Made by a program: the position numbers and the translations under genes. Positions 25,321 to 33,850 of a stretch of 36,260 nt of DNA are shown piece by piece. Source of the DNA: Saccoglossus kowalevskii (lineage: Eukaryota > Hemichordata > Enteropneusta > Harrimaniidae). The notes under the pieces were generated by a model, which did not search any database, was not told the DNA's origin, and saw only the letters and a program-made list of their open reading frames with translations. The stretch spans positions 214,351-250,610 of the forward strand of contig NW_003139323.1 in assembly GCF_000003605.2 (NCBI RefSeq), in the 5' to 3' direction. How positions within the stretch are numbered: the first letter of the stretch is position 1; the number at the start of each line of letters is the position of its first letter.

Positions 25321-25397
25321 ATTGGCTGCCAATAGCATATGCTTGCCGGCAAAGGCAGCTCATCGATCAGTGACGTCATTATGCCACTTATTTATAA
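25321..25397 (+). promoter_or_regulatory. CCAAT / CRE / TATA-like cluster in intron 1
   Basis: Within 77 bp there are an inverted CCAAT (ATTGG, 25321), a CCAAT (25329), a perfect CRE (TGACGTCA, 25371-25378) and a TATA-like TTATTTATAA (25388-25397), in promoter-like order on the plus strand. No open reading frame is seen before the assembly gap that starts 85 bp later. It could be a cryptic promoter, an intronic enhancer or chance. Confidence 0.25.
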
Positions 25398-25481
25398 TGT
25401 ATGATTACTGAAAATGAATTTGTCAGTGCGGTCTGGCGATAAGACACAGAGATTTCAGAAATAGCTCAAAGCAAGCAATGC

Positions 25482-25531
25482 NNNNNNNNNNNNNNNNNNN
25501 NNNNNNNNNNNNNNNNNNNNNNNNNNNNNNN
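25482..25531. other. Assembly gap of 50 N
   Basis: A run of exactly 50 N inside intron 1. True length unknown; any open frame crossing it is meaningless. Confidence 0.99.
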
Positions 25532-26795
25532 ATGTATTGTCACCTCACAAAAAAAACTGTTCGATATAAACTAAACATTCATGATCAATGGTATATCGCA
25601 TTATATTGGAAAGCAAGGATATATTCATCATTTTTAGTATTCTATTTATTATTCCAATTTTGGTTTAAATATACTTATTTATAGAGCAAAGAGCGGATTA
25701 CCCAGCAGCATAATTTGTCATCTAGTTGTTTTATGTAAGTATGTATAAGTACACAGGCAGTGATTTAACAGTGAATGGAATCTCGTATTTAAGACTATTC
25801 AGAGATATTGCTTGTGAACACAATTTAAGTAACATTTGTTGACAGATTTAGGTACCTTTTCTCTGGCTGAAATTTTGCTCAAAAATATTGGCAATTGGGA
25901 ATTATTCTATAGAAAACATATTTTGCATTAACAGAGATTTACATCGCTTCCGATTTGAAACCATTGGGCCAGTTATGCATCTAAATCTGTGAGTACTCAG
26001 GCATTTTTATATGAACAAATTCAAATACTTTGTCAATCAATCGATATATCAGAAAGGTGAAAATTGAAGATTGAGACACGGGCATGTTATGTCATATGTA
26101 ATGTTAGTAGTCCCTCTACCCAACTGTATTAGTCTTCTTTTGACAAAACATTTTTGTGATATTGATATCAGCTTTTAATTTCGTTTAAAGAAAAAACAAA
26201 AGACCAAATCGAGTTTTGAATAATAATATTAATTCAACCATGAGACAGTGACTCGACCTGACAATGGCAAAAAAATCTTTAAAAAATTATTCTCATTATG
26301 ACAACCGGGTTTATATTTCTCCTGATGCTGGATCGATTGATTCATGTTCAAAAGACAGCTCCTTGTAAAAATCATGAAACCTCATTAGTAATTTTTGGAG
26401 TTGTCTGACAATCATTGAAGCACTATCGTTTCTATGGTGAAAAGAGACATACCTCTCCACAAATATGATCAGTGTAAACGTTTAAAAATAAAGTGTTTTG
26501 AGTTTAAAGAATCATTCATAAAAAAACAGCTGTTACATGGCAGCCACACCAGATCTGTTTCCAATATTTACTCTATTGCACTACATGAAGATGAAGACAT
26601 TAAGAAAGAGGTATTAGCAAGAATAAGTACCCTGCAGTTTGAGTTCTTTTCTAAAATAATGCTCCATTCGTTTCCGCCATCGCGTGCATTGGTTCCCTGA
26701 TATATGTTATTTGTAACAACAGACGTGATTGGTTTTACATGGCGGCCAATTGGAACGATCGCATTAGAAACAATTACAAGCAAACAAACATTCAC

Positions 26796-26912
26796 TTAAA
26801 GCGGTTGAGTCCGTTGTGTCGTCACCGGAAGCGCTGTCCCAGCACAAACCTGTGTCATATGACGCCTTACTAGCCGATTTTAGCTAAAATTCCGCTCCGC
26901 CGCCTCTTTACA
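26796..26912. mobile_element. Possible TTAA-type miniature element
   Basis: Starts at TTAAAGCGGTTGAGTCCG and ends near CCGCCGCCTCTTTA, so the termini are GC-rich and roughly inverted. GTTGAGTC and GTCGTCACC resemble the left end of the element at 27417. The right-hand TTAA is not intact. The call is weak. Confidence 0.3.
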
Positions 26913-27416
26913 ACAGTGTTTATACGCGGAACTTTATATTGCTTTTTACAATTTGGGTTGCCTTTGAATCACATATTTTAGTGAAATATTGTTTATAGAG
27001 TTGAATATTATTGTCATACATAATTCAATCTTTGAAATAACACAAACTAACACATAATAACGATAATCAAATTTGTGTTTGAAGTTCGAAAGTAGTTGCG
27101 TTATTTCCGGTTTCAACTAGTTCGAAAATAGAACGTCCTTGAGCGCAATAAAATCACGCGTAGAACTCCATCCGAACCAGACTCTAGCAGCGTAAACTTA
27201 TTGCAATTTGCGCGATTTGGGCCCAGTTTGTTCTTACAAGTTTTCTAAGTTTCATTTATCATTATTTAGTAAACAGGTCTCTGAAACGATTTAATATATC
27301 CGTAAAATACGTGTCAATCGACGATTGACTTCGAAACGTTCGAAATTTCGAACAAACTCCCGGCACACCTAGCGCGATATGCGTCAGATCGGTGTAGAAG
27401 ACGCCGAACTGCAGCG

Positions 27417-27580
27417 TCAATGGGTTGAGTCGTCACCCACGCACGCGTCACATGGCCATAGCGTGTCATTGTTTACAGACAAGCGTTCACCCATGAGCCT
27501 TTACGTTTTTAGCGTGTGTTGTTATCGTCGCTTGGGACCCAATTCCCGCGCGTGCGCAGGTAACGATCCTCCCGCTTTAA
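27417..27580. mobile_element. TTAA-type element, copy B1 (164 bp)
   Basis: The right border is TTAA; the left has TCAA, probably a mutated TTAA. The ends are imperfect inverted copies: GTCGTCACCCACGCACGCG on the left and GATCGTTACCTGCGCACGCG on the complemented right. The body from ATGGCCATAGC to TGCGCAGGT is shared, at high similarity over about 120 bp, with copy B2 at 28976 in the same orientation. Confidence 0.6.
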
Positions 27581-27589
27581 AAACCGCCA

Positions 27590-27661
27590 AGATTCGAACT
27601 TACGCACACGTTGTAACGGCTCACAACAGCGGGCGAGCAGGCTAACCATTCGACCATGCTA
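27590..27661 (-). repeat. tRNA-like SINE head or tRNA pseudogene
   Basis: On the minus strand TGGTCGAATGGTTAG (27642-27656) is a good A-box of the Ser/Leu type, and AGTTCGAATCT (27590-27600) is a good B-box. The acceptor ends do not pair, so it is not a working tRNA. It begins ten bases from the right end of element B1. Confidence 0.5.
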
Positions 27662-28975
27662 ACTGGCAAGTCAGTTCTAAATGGCTTGTTGTGAACACGG
27701 CCACACAGTGACTATATGGAAATACACAAACCGAATCTCGGTCACACAAACAATGTATATAATTTTAACTAGTATATAAACAATCTGGTATCCATAATCC
27801 ACGATTCAATATGAACCACACCACAACTTTATGATTATCCTCGGGTACAAACACTGCCCAATCACTTGAAGAAACTATATTTTATCGCTCTTGCTCAACT
27901 GAAAAGGTAATGTGTCAAAGTACAGCGTTTTGAGTTCAAACTCAAATATTGTGGTTTTGGTTATTCTTGTTGGTATTATTCTTTGTGATAATGTTGGTAA
28001 ATTTTTTAACAAAATTGGTATTTTCCGACTTCATCTTGATATTTTCTTGAAGAAATTCCAAATTCAAAACGTTATAAATAAACTATGCACGAGGGCGAGC
28101 CCTTCACACAGGGACTAATTGTTTGAATATTGATGTGAACTCTGTTTTCATGGAAAGTCTATTTGAAGTCATTATTATGGAGCATATGCAGAAGCATTCG
28201 CACGAATGTGATTGTGAGAAAATAAAATATGTCAGCGAGGCGTTGTACAGCCCACTGCTCATCTAAAGACATCAGTGTTTTGATGTACGTAAAGTCAGCT
28301 TTAAATTTCCTTTTTCATATCTGTTCTTTTGAAAATACATTACGGGAACTTGAACGTTTTACAATGAAGCATGACACATCGCCGATATATCAGTATTACG
28401 CTCTTCATACAATACAATAGACCATTTTCGTTCACTGCGAGAATCACGCGTTATGCGTGAAATCGAACGTAAAAACAGGACAAACAAAGGTCATAGCGTC
28501 GTAGTGGCGTCAAACATCGCGTGGGATTCAACAAACGCGAAAGTATTTCGGGGACATTTCCATGCTTAATAATGTGCTGTCCACATTTGATGATAGGCAA
28601 TTTCGATTAAGTAAGGATATTCGGAAGCAATATTCCCCCGTCGAAGATCGGCCGGTCGGTGTGAGCTACGAAATAAAGAAATTCGAGTTGAAAATCAAAT
28701 CGTTCGATTTTTACAGCAGACGTTCGACGCGCGTCTTTCATGCATCTCGCGAGATCTCGCAAATGTACGGAAAATCACCTATTCAGTGTGACTAGTATGA
28801 GAGCAATCATTAAGAATGGTGCATTGGGAAACATCGTTGATTATAAGTAATTAAACGAGGATTTTACGGTTATCGCGTGTACCACAAGAATTGTTTTCAG
28901 GAAAACGCCGAAACATAATTATTCCTGTAGAACTTAATTTTGGGATAATATTTATTTATATTTTCTGTTTTTGTC

Positions 28976-29131
28976 TTAAAGCTGGGGATGCGCATGCGCC
29001 AGATGGCCATAGCTCGTCATTGTTTACAAACAAGCGTTTACCCATGAGCCTTTGCGTTTTTAGCGTGTGTTGTTATCGTCGCTTGGGACTCAAATCCCGC
29101 ACGTGCGCAGGTGACGACCCTCCCCCTTTAA
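28976..29131. mobile_element. TTAA-type element, copy B2 (156 bp)
   Basis: TTAA is present at both ends. The left end is AGCTGGGGATGCGCATGCG and the complemented right end is AGGGGGAGGGTCGTCACC followed by TGCGCACGTGCG. The body is a direct copy of B1, including GTTGTTATCGTCGCTTGGGA. It sits six bases from the TA-flanked element that starts at 29140. Confidence 0.65.
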
Positions 29132-29139
29132 CTTGAATA

Positions 29140-29343
29140 CTGTAAAATGACTAATTTTCACTGGGTTTAAATTTCATTGATTTACCATTTCAGGCATATT
29201 CAGTGGGTTTTAAATTCATGGTTTCGTCATTTAGATGTGTTCTATGCTAAATTTTACATATTCACTGGGTTTTAATTTATCGCATTTTCCAGTCAGCGAA
29301 ATAAGCTAAATTAAAACCCAGTGAATAATTACCCCCTTTACAG
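29140..29343. mobile_element. TA-flanked MITE-like element, full copy (204 bp)
   Basis: TA flanks each end. The left terminus is CTGTAAAATGACTAATTTTC and the complemented right terminus is CTGTAAAGGGGGTAATTATTC; both run into ACTGGGTTT. The motif TTCACTGGGTTTTAA recurs inside in both orientations. The TA duplication suggests a Tc1/mariner-type non-autonomous element. There is no coding sequence. Confidence 0.65.
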
Positions 29344-30835
29344 TATGTAGAAACATAACGTTTCCCCACAACTGGGAATCGCGTAATGTACGATTCGGAA
29401 GTGTGTGGACGTAATTTTTTTACACTTACGCCGTGTTGTGAATATATTTTAATTCTAAAGATATTTCAAAACTGCGCATGAATTTTCCTTCTTAGGACGA
29501 TGAAGAAAAATGCGAGGTAATGCGACAGTGACGGAAACGGGAGTTTATTAAATTTGAATGTTTGACATTAAACTGCCAACAACGATTCTCGGATATCGTC
29601 ATATGACCATTAAAATATTCATATCTGTGGTTTAAAATATGCAGGGCGTGTGATAGTATTTCACCACATGAACAGAGCTCAACTTATATAGTTCTATAAA
29701 TAATGTATTATTATTAAACTTATTTTCACTTATAATACGTATAGCCCGACAACAACGTACAGTCTCGCGATAGTCACGTGCTACTGTTGTACAGCCTGTG
29801 ATAACATTACATTTTCTGTAGTATTATTGTGCATTGAGTACTGTCACTAATCAATGTATGAATAATCTACTTCCGGGGAATTAGAAACTGCAATCCTGAT
29901 ACTGCGTATTTTATAACACATGAACATTCAATAGTTTGCATTTGAAAGGAATTTCTTTGGAGCAATTTGAAACGCAATTAAGGTTGAACCAAGTACTAAA
30001 GGAAAGTGGTGGGCACTAAGTGATTTTTGTTATCATATTAAACAGAGAACGATTTCAACAACTACCGAAGTCTTTAGAGATATCCTTCACCCTCGACTTC
30101 TTGTCTGCCTGGAACTTGTTTAATGGATTCACGATTTATTTCGTGTATAGTCGGCAGATGTCCCAAATTGATCGCTTTTTGATAGGCGTTCGGATACGCC
30201 GGCTTCATGTAATTTCGTTCGCAAATGGTTCATAATTAGGATTACCAGTTTGCGTGCAATATAGACTTGCGCAAATCGACTTTAATTGTTTCACTTTAAT
30301 ATACACGACAGGCTGCGAACGAGGCTAGATCAAAAAAGAGGATTTAATTAGACACTCGGACACAAATACCACGCGACACCGAAACCCTCAAATATATAAA
30401 TCAACGTTTCCGGGTTGCGGTTTGCTATCTAATTTAAGATTTTGATACTTTGTAGAGCACTACACAAGTTGCCTTCTGGTACACAGTTTGCTTTGACTCC
30501 TGTCAGGTCATAGGTCACACAGAAGGTTGTTTTTCAAGACAAAACGAACGCGACATATAATCTCACGTCAGCTATGGAAATCGTCGGTACTAGCAATGTT
30601 ACTAAAATATCGCGAGAGTTGATAGTTTCTGTAATTTGACGTTTAACCCATGATTTCCAGGATTAAAAAAAATGATTTTTGGGAATCAATCAATCAATTA
30701 TTTGTGATTGAAAATTCAAGGGCCCTCCGAGATTGTACAATCTGATAACCGCACTGATAGCGAATTCCATGCAGTAGTGAAACTCGAATTACATCCTCCA
30801 TCGCCAAATAGCGGTATCATATTATTAACAGGCCA
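29344..30835. other. Intron sequence, nothing recognised
   Basis: No repeat copy or coding block recognised between the TA-flanked element and the X-box-like pair near exon 1. Confidence 0.55.
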
Positions 30836-30885
30836 GTTGCCATAGGAGCGTGTCAGTGTTTACTAGAACACAATGTGAACAGTTC

Positions 30886-30899
30886 GTTACTATGGTGAC
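30886..30899 (+). promoter_or_regulatory. X-box-like motif in intron 1, near exon 1
   Basis: GTTACTATGGTGAC matches the X-box consensus except for one base in the second half-site. A further half-site, GTTGCCATAGG, lies 50 bp away at 30836. Both are about 430-500 bp downstream of coding exon 1. Function is not shown. Confidence 0.3.
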
Positions 30900-31330
30900 A
30901 CATGGAGGCGTCACCGTATAATGCAATTCAACAATGAAAATAACAGTGAGATATGAACGTCAAAACGTGTCAATCACCTATTTTGATATAAACACATTCC
31001 AAAATTCATACCACCTCTACGTATTTACGTTTATTTGTGTACGTGCATCTGTGGAGCTGCTTGCCTTATGTTTCCGAATGTGAACATCATTATTAACCTC
31101 TGCCAATATGGCGTCGCCAGTACAAACATTACTCAACGCAATAACGTCAAATGTATAATAAGATACGTATTTAGGCAAATGAATGCGATCATAAATTGAA
31201 AACGAATACGATAATAAATAATTAAGCGAGCTGTGTTCTAATATGAACAAGTAAATGGTGCGGGACGAGTCAGTGAATGTCTGTTTTGATGACAAGTTAT
31301 GTTGATGGATGTTCAAAATCAAACACTTAC

Positions 31331-33070
31331 CTGTCTACCAACGTGCTCATGTCCATCCATGTCAACTCGTATGCCTTGAACGATAAGATAGAGGACGGAC
31401 GTAAACGTTCCTGCTGGAATAGCCCATATCAGAGACAACGGCAACATAGTGTATGTGGCAAAGACTGTGAACAGGGCATACAAGATCCCTTCGGATAGCG
31501 AAGGTTCGAGGGTATGATCCAACCCGTGCGTCAAAGCAAGGACAGACTGCAGCGTCAACAAACACCAGGTGGCTATGCCGGCCCATTGGAGGAACTGGCT
31601 AACGAAACGTTTCCACTGTACAAGGAGGCATATTGTCAAACTACAAAGCACAAATACCGCGTATAGTACAATTTGTCCAACGTCCAACTTGCTGGAGCCC
31701 AGGGTTAGAAACAGCACAAGCATAATTACTTTACGTAAAAAGTCGACACTGTTGAGGAAAACCAGCGACTTCTGTCGCTGACGGAGAAAGTAACGCTGGT
31801 ACAAACTCTCAATTTCTTTGCTTTTGAAAGACTTTCTGAGGGTTGGCACAATAACACCACGGTAAACACAACCTACATCAACAAAATCTTCCCCTTCACG
31901 ACTCAATTTCTCTACTGGATCATCAACTCTCGCGCTCTCTTCATCCTCGGATATTTTCCGCGATTTAGGTGTTTCTTTGTTTTTGAAACTACCAGTTCGG
32001 TGTGAGATTTCTTTGTTTAACTCCTGGATATAGTCATCGGTGACAGCAATTTTACGGCCATTGAGCCCACCTTCTAATGCTCGCTTAGTTTCAAGTTGTA
32101 ATCGTTTAACAGCATTTTGCCAGAGTAATCGCTTCGGCCTGAATTCGCTGGCCGTAGAACCCGGGCTGCCGATTTCAAATATGGCCGAAGGTGTTTGTTC
32201 GGCCGGTACAGGTGTCCCCGGTAAGTTCATCTCCATCGTACTCTGGCCATTTTGCTCGTTTGTGTTTTCACCACGAGATCTGCGTCCGTCATGATTGTCC
32301 ATATCATTTACACTTTGCTTATCCGAGTCAGTTAATAGTTCCTCGCTAGATGGGGGCACATCTACACTGTTGTTCAAAAGCTGTTTCAATGCGTCTTCGC
32401 TGCTACTCGAAATGTAACCAACTTCGCTACTTTCGTGAACTGAAAGGGTGTGATAACTGTTATTGAGCCCCTGGCGTGACCCGCCCACGTCGCCGCGTAT
32501 GTTTCCCGGTTCGGGGGTACCGCAAAGTCCTGCCCCCACGCGATCCTCGGAGAAAAACGACTTCAAAGGACTACTAGTTACCGAGTCAACTTGACTTCGC
32601 GATTGCACGTCGTCGCAAAATGGGTCTTCAATTGGTAGGTCGACCTTGTTAAAAAGAAAATTTCCTGAATTGTCTGCGCAGAGAGCAACATTATTATTAA
32701 TCGATGAAGCATCATGTTCATTGTCGTCGTAGTCTGTGCTACACTTGCGTTCTCTGCCGTTACCATCCTGTAAGTGGTCTGCTGGAGAAGCGACCATGTA
32801 CCCGACGCCTTCCAATGTCCACGCGTTTGTTTTAGGTCTAAATTGATGGTCTGCGCTTTTTAGGTCGGTGTGGTGAGCTTCTCTGTGTTCAACGAATCGC
32901 ACATCATCACCCTCCTCATCGTCATCACCTGTATTCCAAACTAAAGACGATACACTGTCCGATACACTGGCTCTGTGCGAGAAAGTCTCACTCGGCACCG
33001 GTCGTTGTGACGAGCCAATTAACAGCTCGTTACCATGGGAACTCGATCCGGTTGATACTTTATCACTCAT
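31331..33070 (-). CDS. ADCY8: Adenylyl cyclase type 8-like, coding exon 1 (N-terminus, calmodulin site, TM1-5)
   Basis: First coding exon of a membrane adenylyl cyclase, which converts ATP to cAMP at the plasma membrane. It encodes 580 codons from the first in-frame ATG (33070; G at -3) to a CAG|GTAAGT donor, phase 0. Residues 1-310 are low-complexity, Ser/Asp/Asn-rich and probably disordered. Residues 311-330 begin RPKRLLWQNAVKRL, matching the N-terminal calmodulin-binding motif of vertebrate AC8 (RPQRLLWQ, from memory). Residues 403-434 (YRGVIVPTLRKSFKSKE, then LYQRYFLRQRQKS) match the AC8 juxtamembrane block closely. Hydrophobic segments at about 443-458, 465-485, 494-513, 527-545 and 546-565 are TM1-TM5. 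The AC8 assignment rests on these blocks; other AC classes lack the RLLWQ and YRGV..PTLR combination. The N-terminus is about 280 residues longer than I recall for the human protein. RKIS at 371-374 is a possible PKA site. The gene is interrupted by the left window edge, not broken. Confidence 0.96.
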
Positions 33071-33086
33071 GGCGCTGTTCAAACAT
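33063..33086 (-). other. Upstream ORF overlapping the cyclase start codon
   Basis: An eight-codon reading frame (MFEQRHE then TGA) starts 16 bases before the cyclase ATG, in another frame, and its stop lies inside the first codons of the cyclase. It falls within the exon if the acceptor at 33091 is used, so it would be in the mRNA. Its start context is weak (C at -3) and the cyclase start context is better (G at -3). It may tune translation by leaky scanning; this is inference. Confidence 0.55.
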
Positions 33087-33090
33087 ATGA

Positions 33091-33119
33091 CTGTGAAAAG
33101 AGAGAGAGAAAAAAACACA
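33091..33119 (-). other. Probable 3' splice acceptor in the 5' UTR
   Basis: On the minus strand, a run of T and CT repeats ends in TTTTCACAG immediately before TCATATG. A branch-point-like CTTTAAC lies about 40 bases upstream of the AG. This is a strong acceptor just 20 bases before the cyclase ATG, so the mRNA probably has at least one noncoding first exon farther right. A possible donor (GTGAGT, complement of 33811-33816) is weak and unproven. Confidence 0.65.
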
Positions 33120-33633
33120 AGTGTTAAAGTGATGGAAAAATTCTTCGAGTGATAAATTCCAAAAAAAAAGTTTGATTTGGCTAGTAAATAGTACAGTATA
33201 AATGCATTTCCTCACAGTTTCACGCGCTAATGAAATAAAAGTATTTCCCTGTAACTGTGGCGTCGTAGAAAGGCAGCACATTTACTGCCATTGATAGCAT
33301 ATAAACATTACTATACAGTGACTTCCTGGACGGTGTATACGTATGATATGACATGGCTATTCTTCGGCATGTATGACTTTCACTTCTGATAAATAGAGCG
33401 ATCAATCGTAACGAAAATATACACCTTTCCCTGTGCTAGAAAAAAAAGGTCTCACCGAGAACGATTTCCACTTTCCCGGAGTCACGTCAGAAATGTGAGC
33501 CCGTAATGGAGAAACATTCCCAACACGTTTGAATCGTTGTAGACTAATAGAGCATGTACCCGTGTTCGTATCAGCAATCATACACGATTGCGTAATGCCA
33601 CGTTTTCTAGTTATCGGGAATGAATCCGACGTG

Positions 33634-33647
33634 GTTGCCATGGTAAT
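33634..33647 (+). promoter_or_regulatory. X-box-like motif upstream of ADCY8-like exon 1
   Basis: GTTGCCATGGTAAT differs from the X-box consensus only at its last base. It lies about 550 bp upstream of the first coding exon. A matching half-site on the other strand (GTTGCCATGG, complement of 33841-33850) is 200 bp farther upstream. Confidence 0.35.
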
Positions 33648-33779
33648 GGAAAATGTTCAAATCGAGCATTGGCGTCATCATTTAAATTTTCATATCATAT
33701 ACGCGATTGTTCGAAGATCGTTCATGCGCAAGCGATTTGTAAAATTCCTGTCATTATATCTAAATCACGCATGTTTTTA

Positions 33780-33787
33780 TGACGTCA
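33780..33787. promoter_or_regulatory. Perfect palindromic CRE
   Basis: TGACGTCA, the full CREB/ATF site, lies about 690 bp upstream of the first coding exon. A one-mismatch CRE (TGACGTGA on the minus strand, complement of 33482-33489) lies closer. CREB control of AC8 transcription has been described in mammals, so this is a plausible cAMP feedback site, but that is inference. Confidence 0.4.
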
Positions 33788-33850
33788 TGTTATCTGCTCG
33801 TGCAGATTAGACTCACATATCTTGTACTCCCGCTTCGATCCCATGGCAAC

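Larger units (their letters stand above)
2558..31330 (-). other. ADCY8-like intron 1 (28.8 kb, phase 0)
   Basis: This lies between the GTAAGT donor of exon 1 and the CAG acceptor of exon 2. The protein reads across the junction without loss against the AC8 family, so I infer a single intron. It carries most of the mobile elements listed here, one assembly gap and no defensible nested gene. Confidence 0.85.

Noticed and set aside
25478-25684. Open frame beginning in the N run
   Set aside because: The first part is assembly gap; the remainder is short and unsupported.
26434-26700. 88-codon open frame, somewhat charged
   Set aside because: No recognisable family, and no supporting splice or promoter signals.
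27590-27661. Functional tRNA gene on the minus strand
   Set aside because: A- and B-boxes are good, but the acceptor and T stems do not pair properly, so it is SINE-derived or a pseudogene.
28562-28795. 77-codon frame in a relatively CpG-rich patch
   Set aside because: Considered as an exon, but no family match and no convincing splice sites on both sides.
27379-29136. Two open frames sharing similar protein sequence (SLFT.KR.PMSL.VFSVCCYRRLG)
   Set aside because: The similarity is the DNA similarity of the B1 and B2 elements. The frames begin and end outside the elements with unrelated sequence, so shared coding is not implied.
33071-33118. Longer cyclase N-terminus with a hydrophobic, signal-like leader (MFFSLSLFTV)
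   Set aside because: Its first codon is GTG, not ATG, and the stretch is the pyrimidine tract of a splice acceptor. The first real ATG is at 33070.
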